A stretch of 32,340 nucleotides of DNA, taken from Candidatus Nomurabacteria bacterium. GTDB lineage: Bacteria; Patescibacteriota; Saccharimonadia; Saccharimonadales; Saccharimonadaceae. Each line of letters starts with the position of its first letter. Positions within the stretch are counted from its first letter, which is position 1. The notes below the pieces were generated by a model. The model was not told where the DNA came from. It searched no databases and worked only from the letters and a program-made list of their open reading frames with translations. Location of the stretch: the NCBI GenBank assembly GCA_031255735.1, contig JAIRRY010000010.1:1-32340 (forward strand), written 5' to 3'. Made by a program: the position numbers and the translations under genes. This document shows positions 32,191-32,340 of this stretch, in pieces.

Positions 32191-32340
32191 ATGAGCCACG
32201 AAGTTAAAATTCATGAAGCCCAAACCGTGATTTTGCGCGAACTGCTTTTCGTGCCCGAGGCTAATTTTGCCTTGTTGCAAAAAGCCACGGGGCTAGAAAG
32301 CGATCACGCCAAGTTTCACATTAAACGTTTGGTAGAGCTG
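32191..32340 (+). CDS. Start of a hypothetical protein with possible N-terminal winged-helix (3' truncated by window edge)
   Basis: aaggagatact-ATG, open frame MSHEVKIHEAQTVILRELLFVPEANFALLQKATGLESDHAKFHIKRLVEL to the window end. Confidence 0.65.
   Translation, partial: MSHEVKIHEAQTVILRELLFVPEANFALLQKATGLESDHAKFHIKRLVEL

Overview
The 32.3 kb window is densely coded and mostly on the minus strand. Gene content suggests a Saccharibacteria/CPR-type bacterium (inference only; no database search was possible). Recognisable genes are topA, dprA, pth, der, an RluB/RsuA-type pseudouridine synthase, gltX, two histidine kinase/response regulator pairs, a VirD4/HerA-like ATPase, a sigma-region-4/HARE-HTH protein, a DUF3048 protein, a PEGA-domain protein, a sortase, an SDR/PlsC pair, a homing-endonuclease-associated-repeat (HEAR) protein, tRNA-Glu(CUC) and tRNA-Leu(CAA). 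No CRISPR array, rRNA or transposase was seen. The strongest unexplained signal is a self-contained minus-strand transcription unit (about 1763 to 1163). It has a near-consensus promoter and a terminator, and its 145-codon ORF is tiled almost end to end with consecutive inverted repeats. Most imperfect positions in the short stems become G-U pairs on the sense RNA. Other points of interest are: a probable structured sRNA between der and the pseudouridine synthase gene; an accessory block at 15.7-18.6 kb with a shared promoter element, a G9 tract and a G6 frameshift; an 18-bp duplication of the tRNA-Glu 3' end enclosing a hairpin cluster; a GC-rich palindromic 3' extension of pth; a small-protein operon at 31.5-32.1 kb; and an exact 112-bp repeat in a response-regulator tail.
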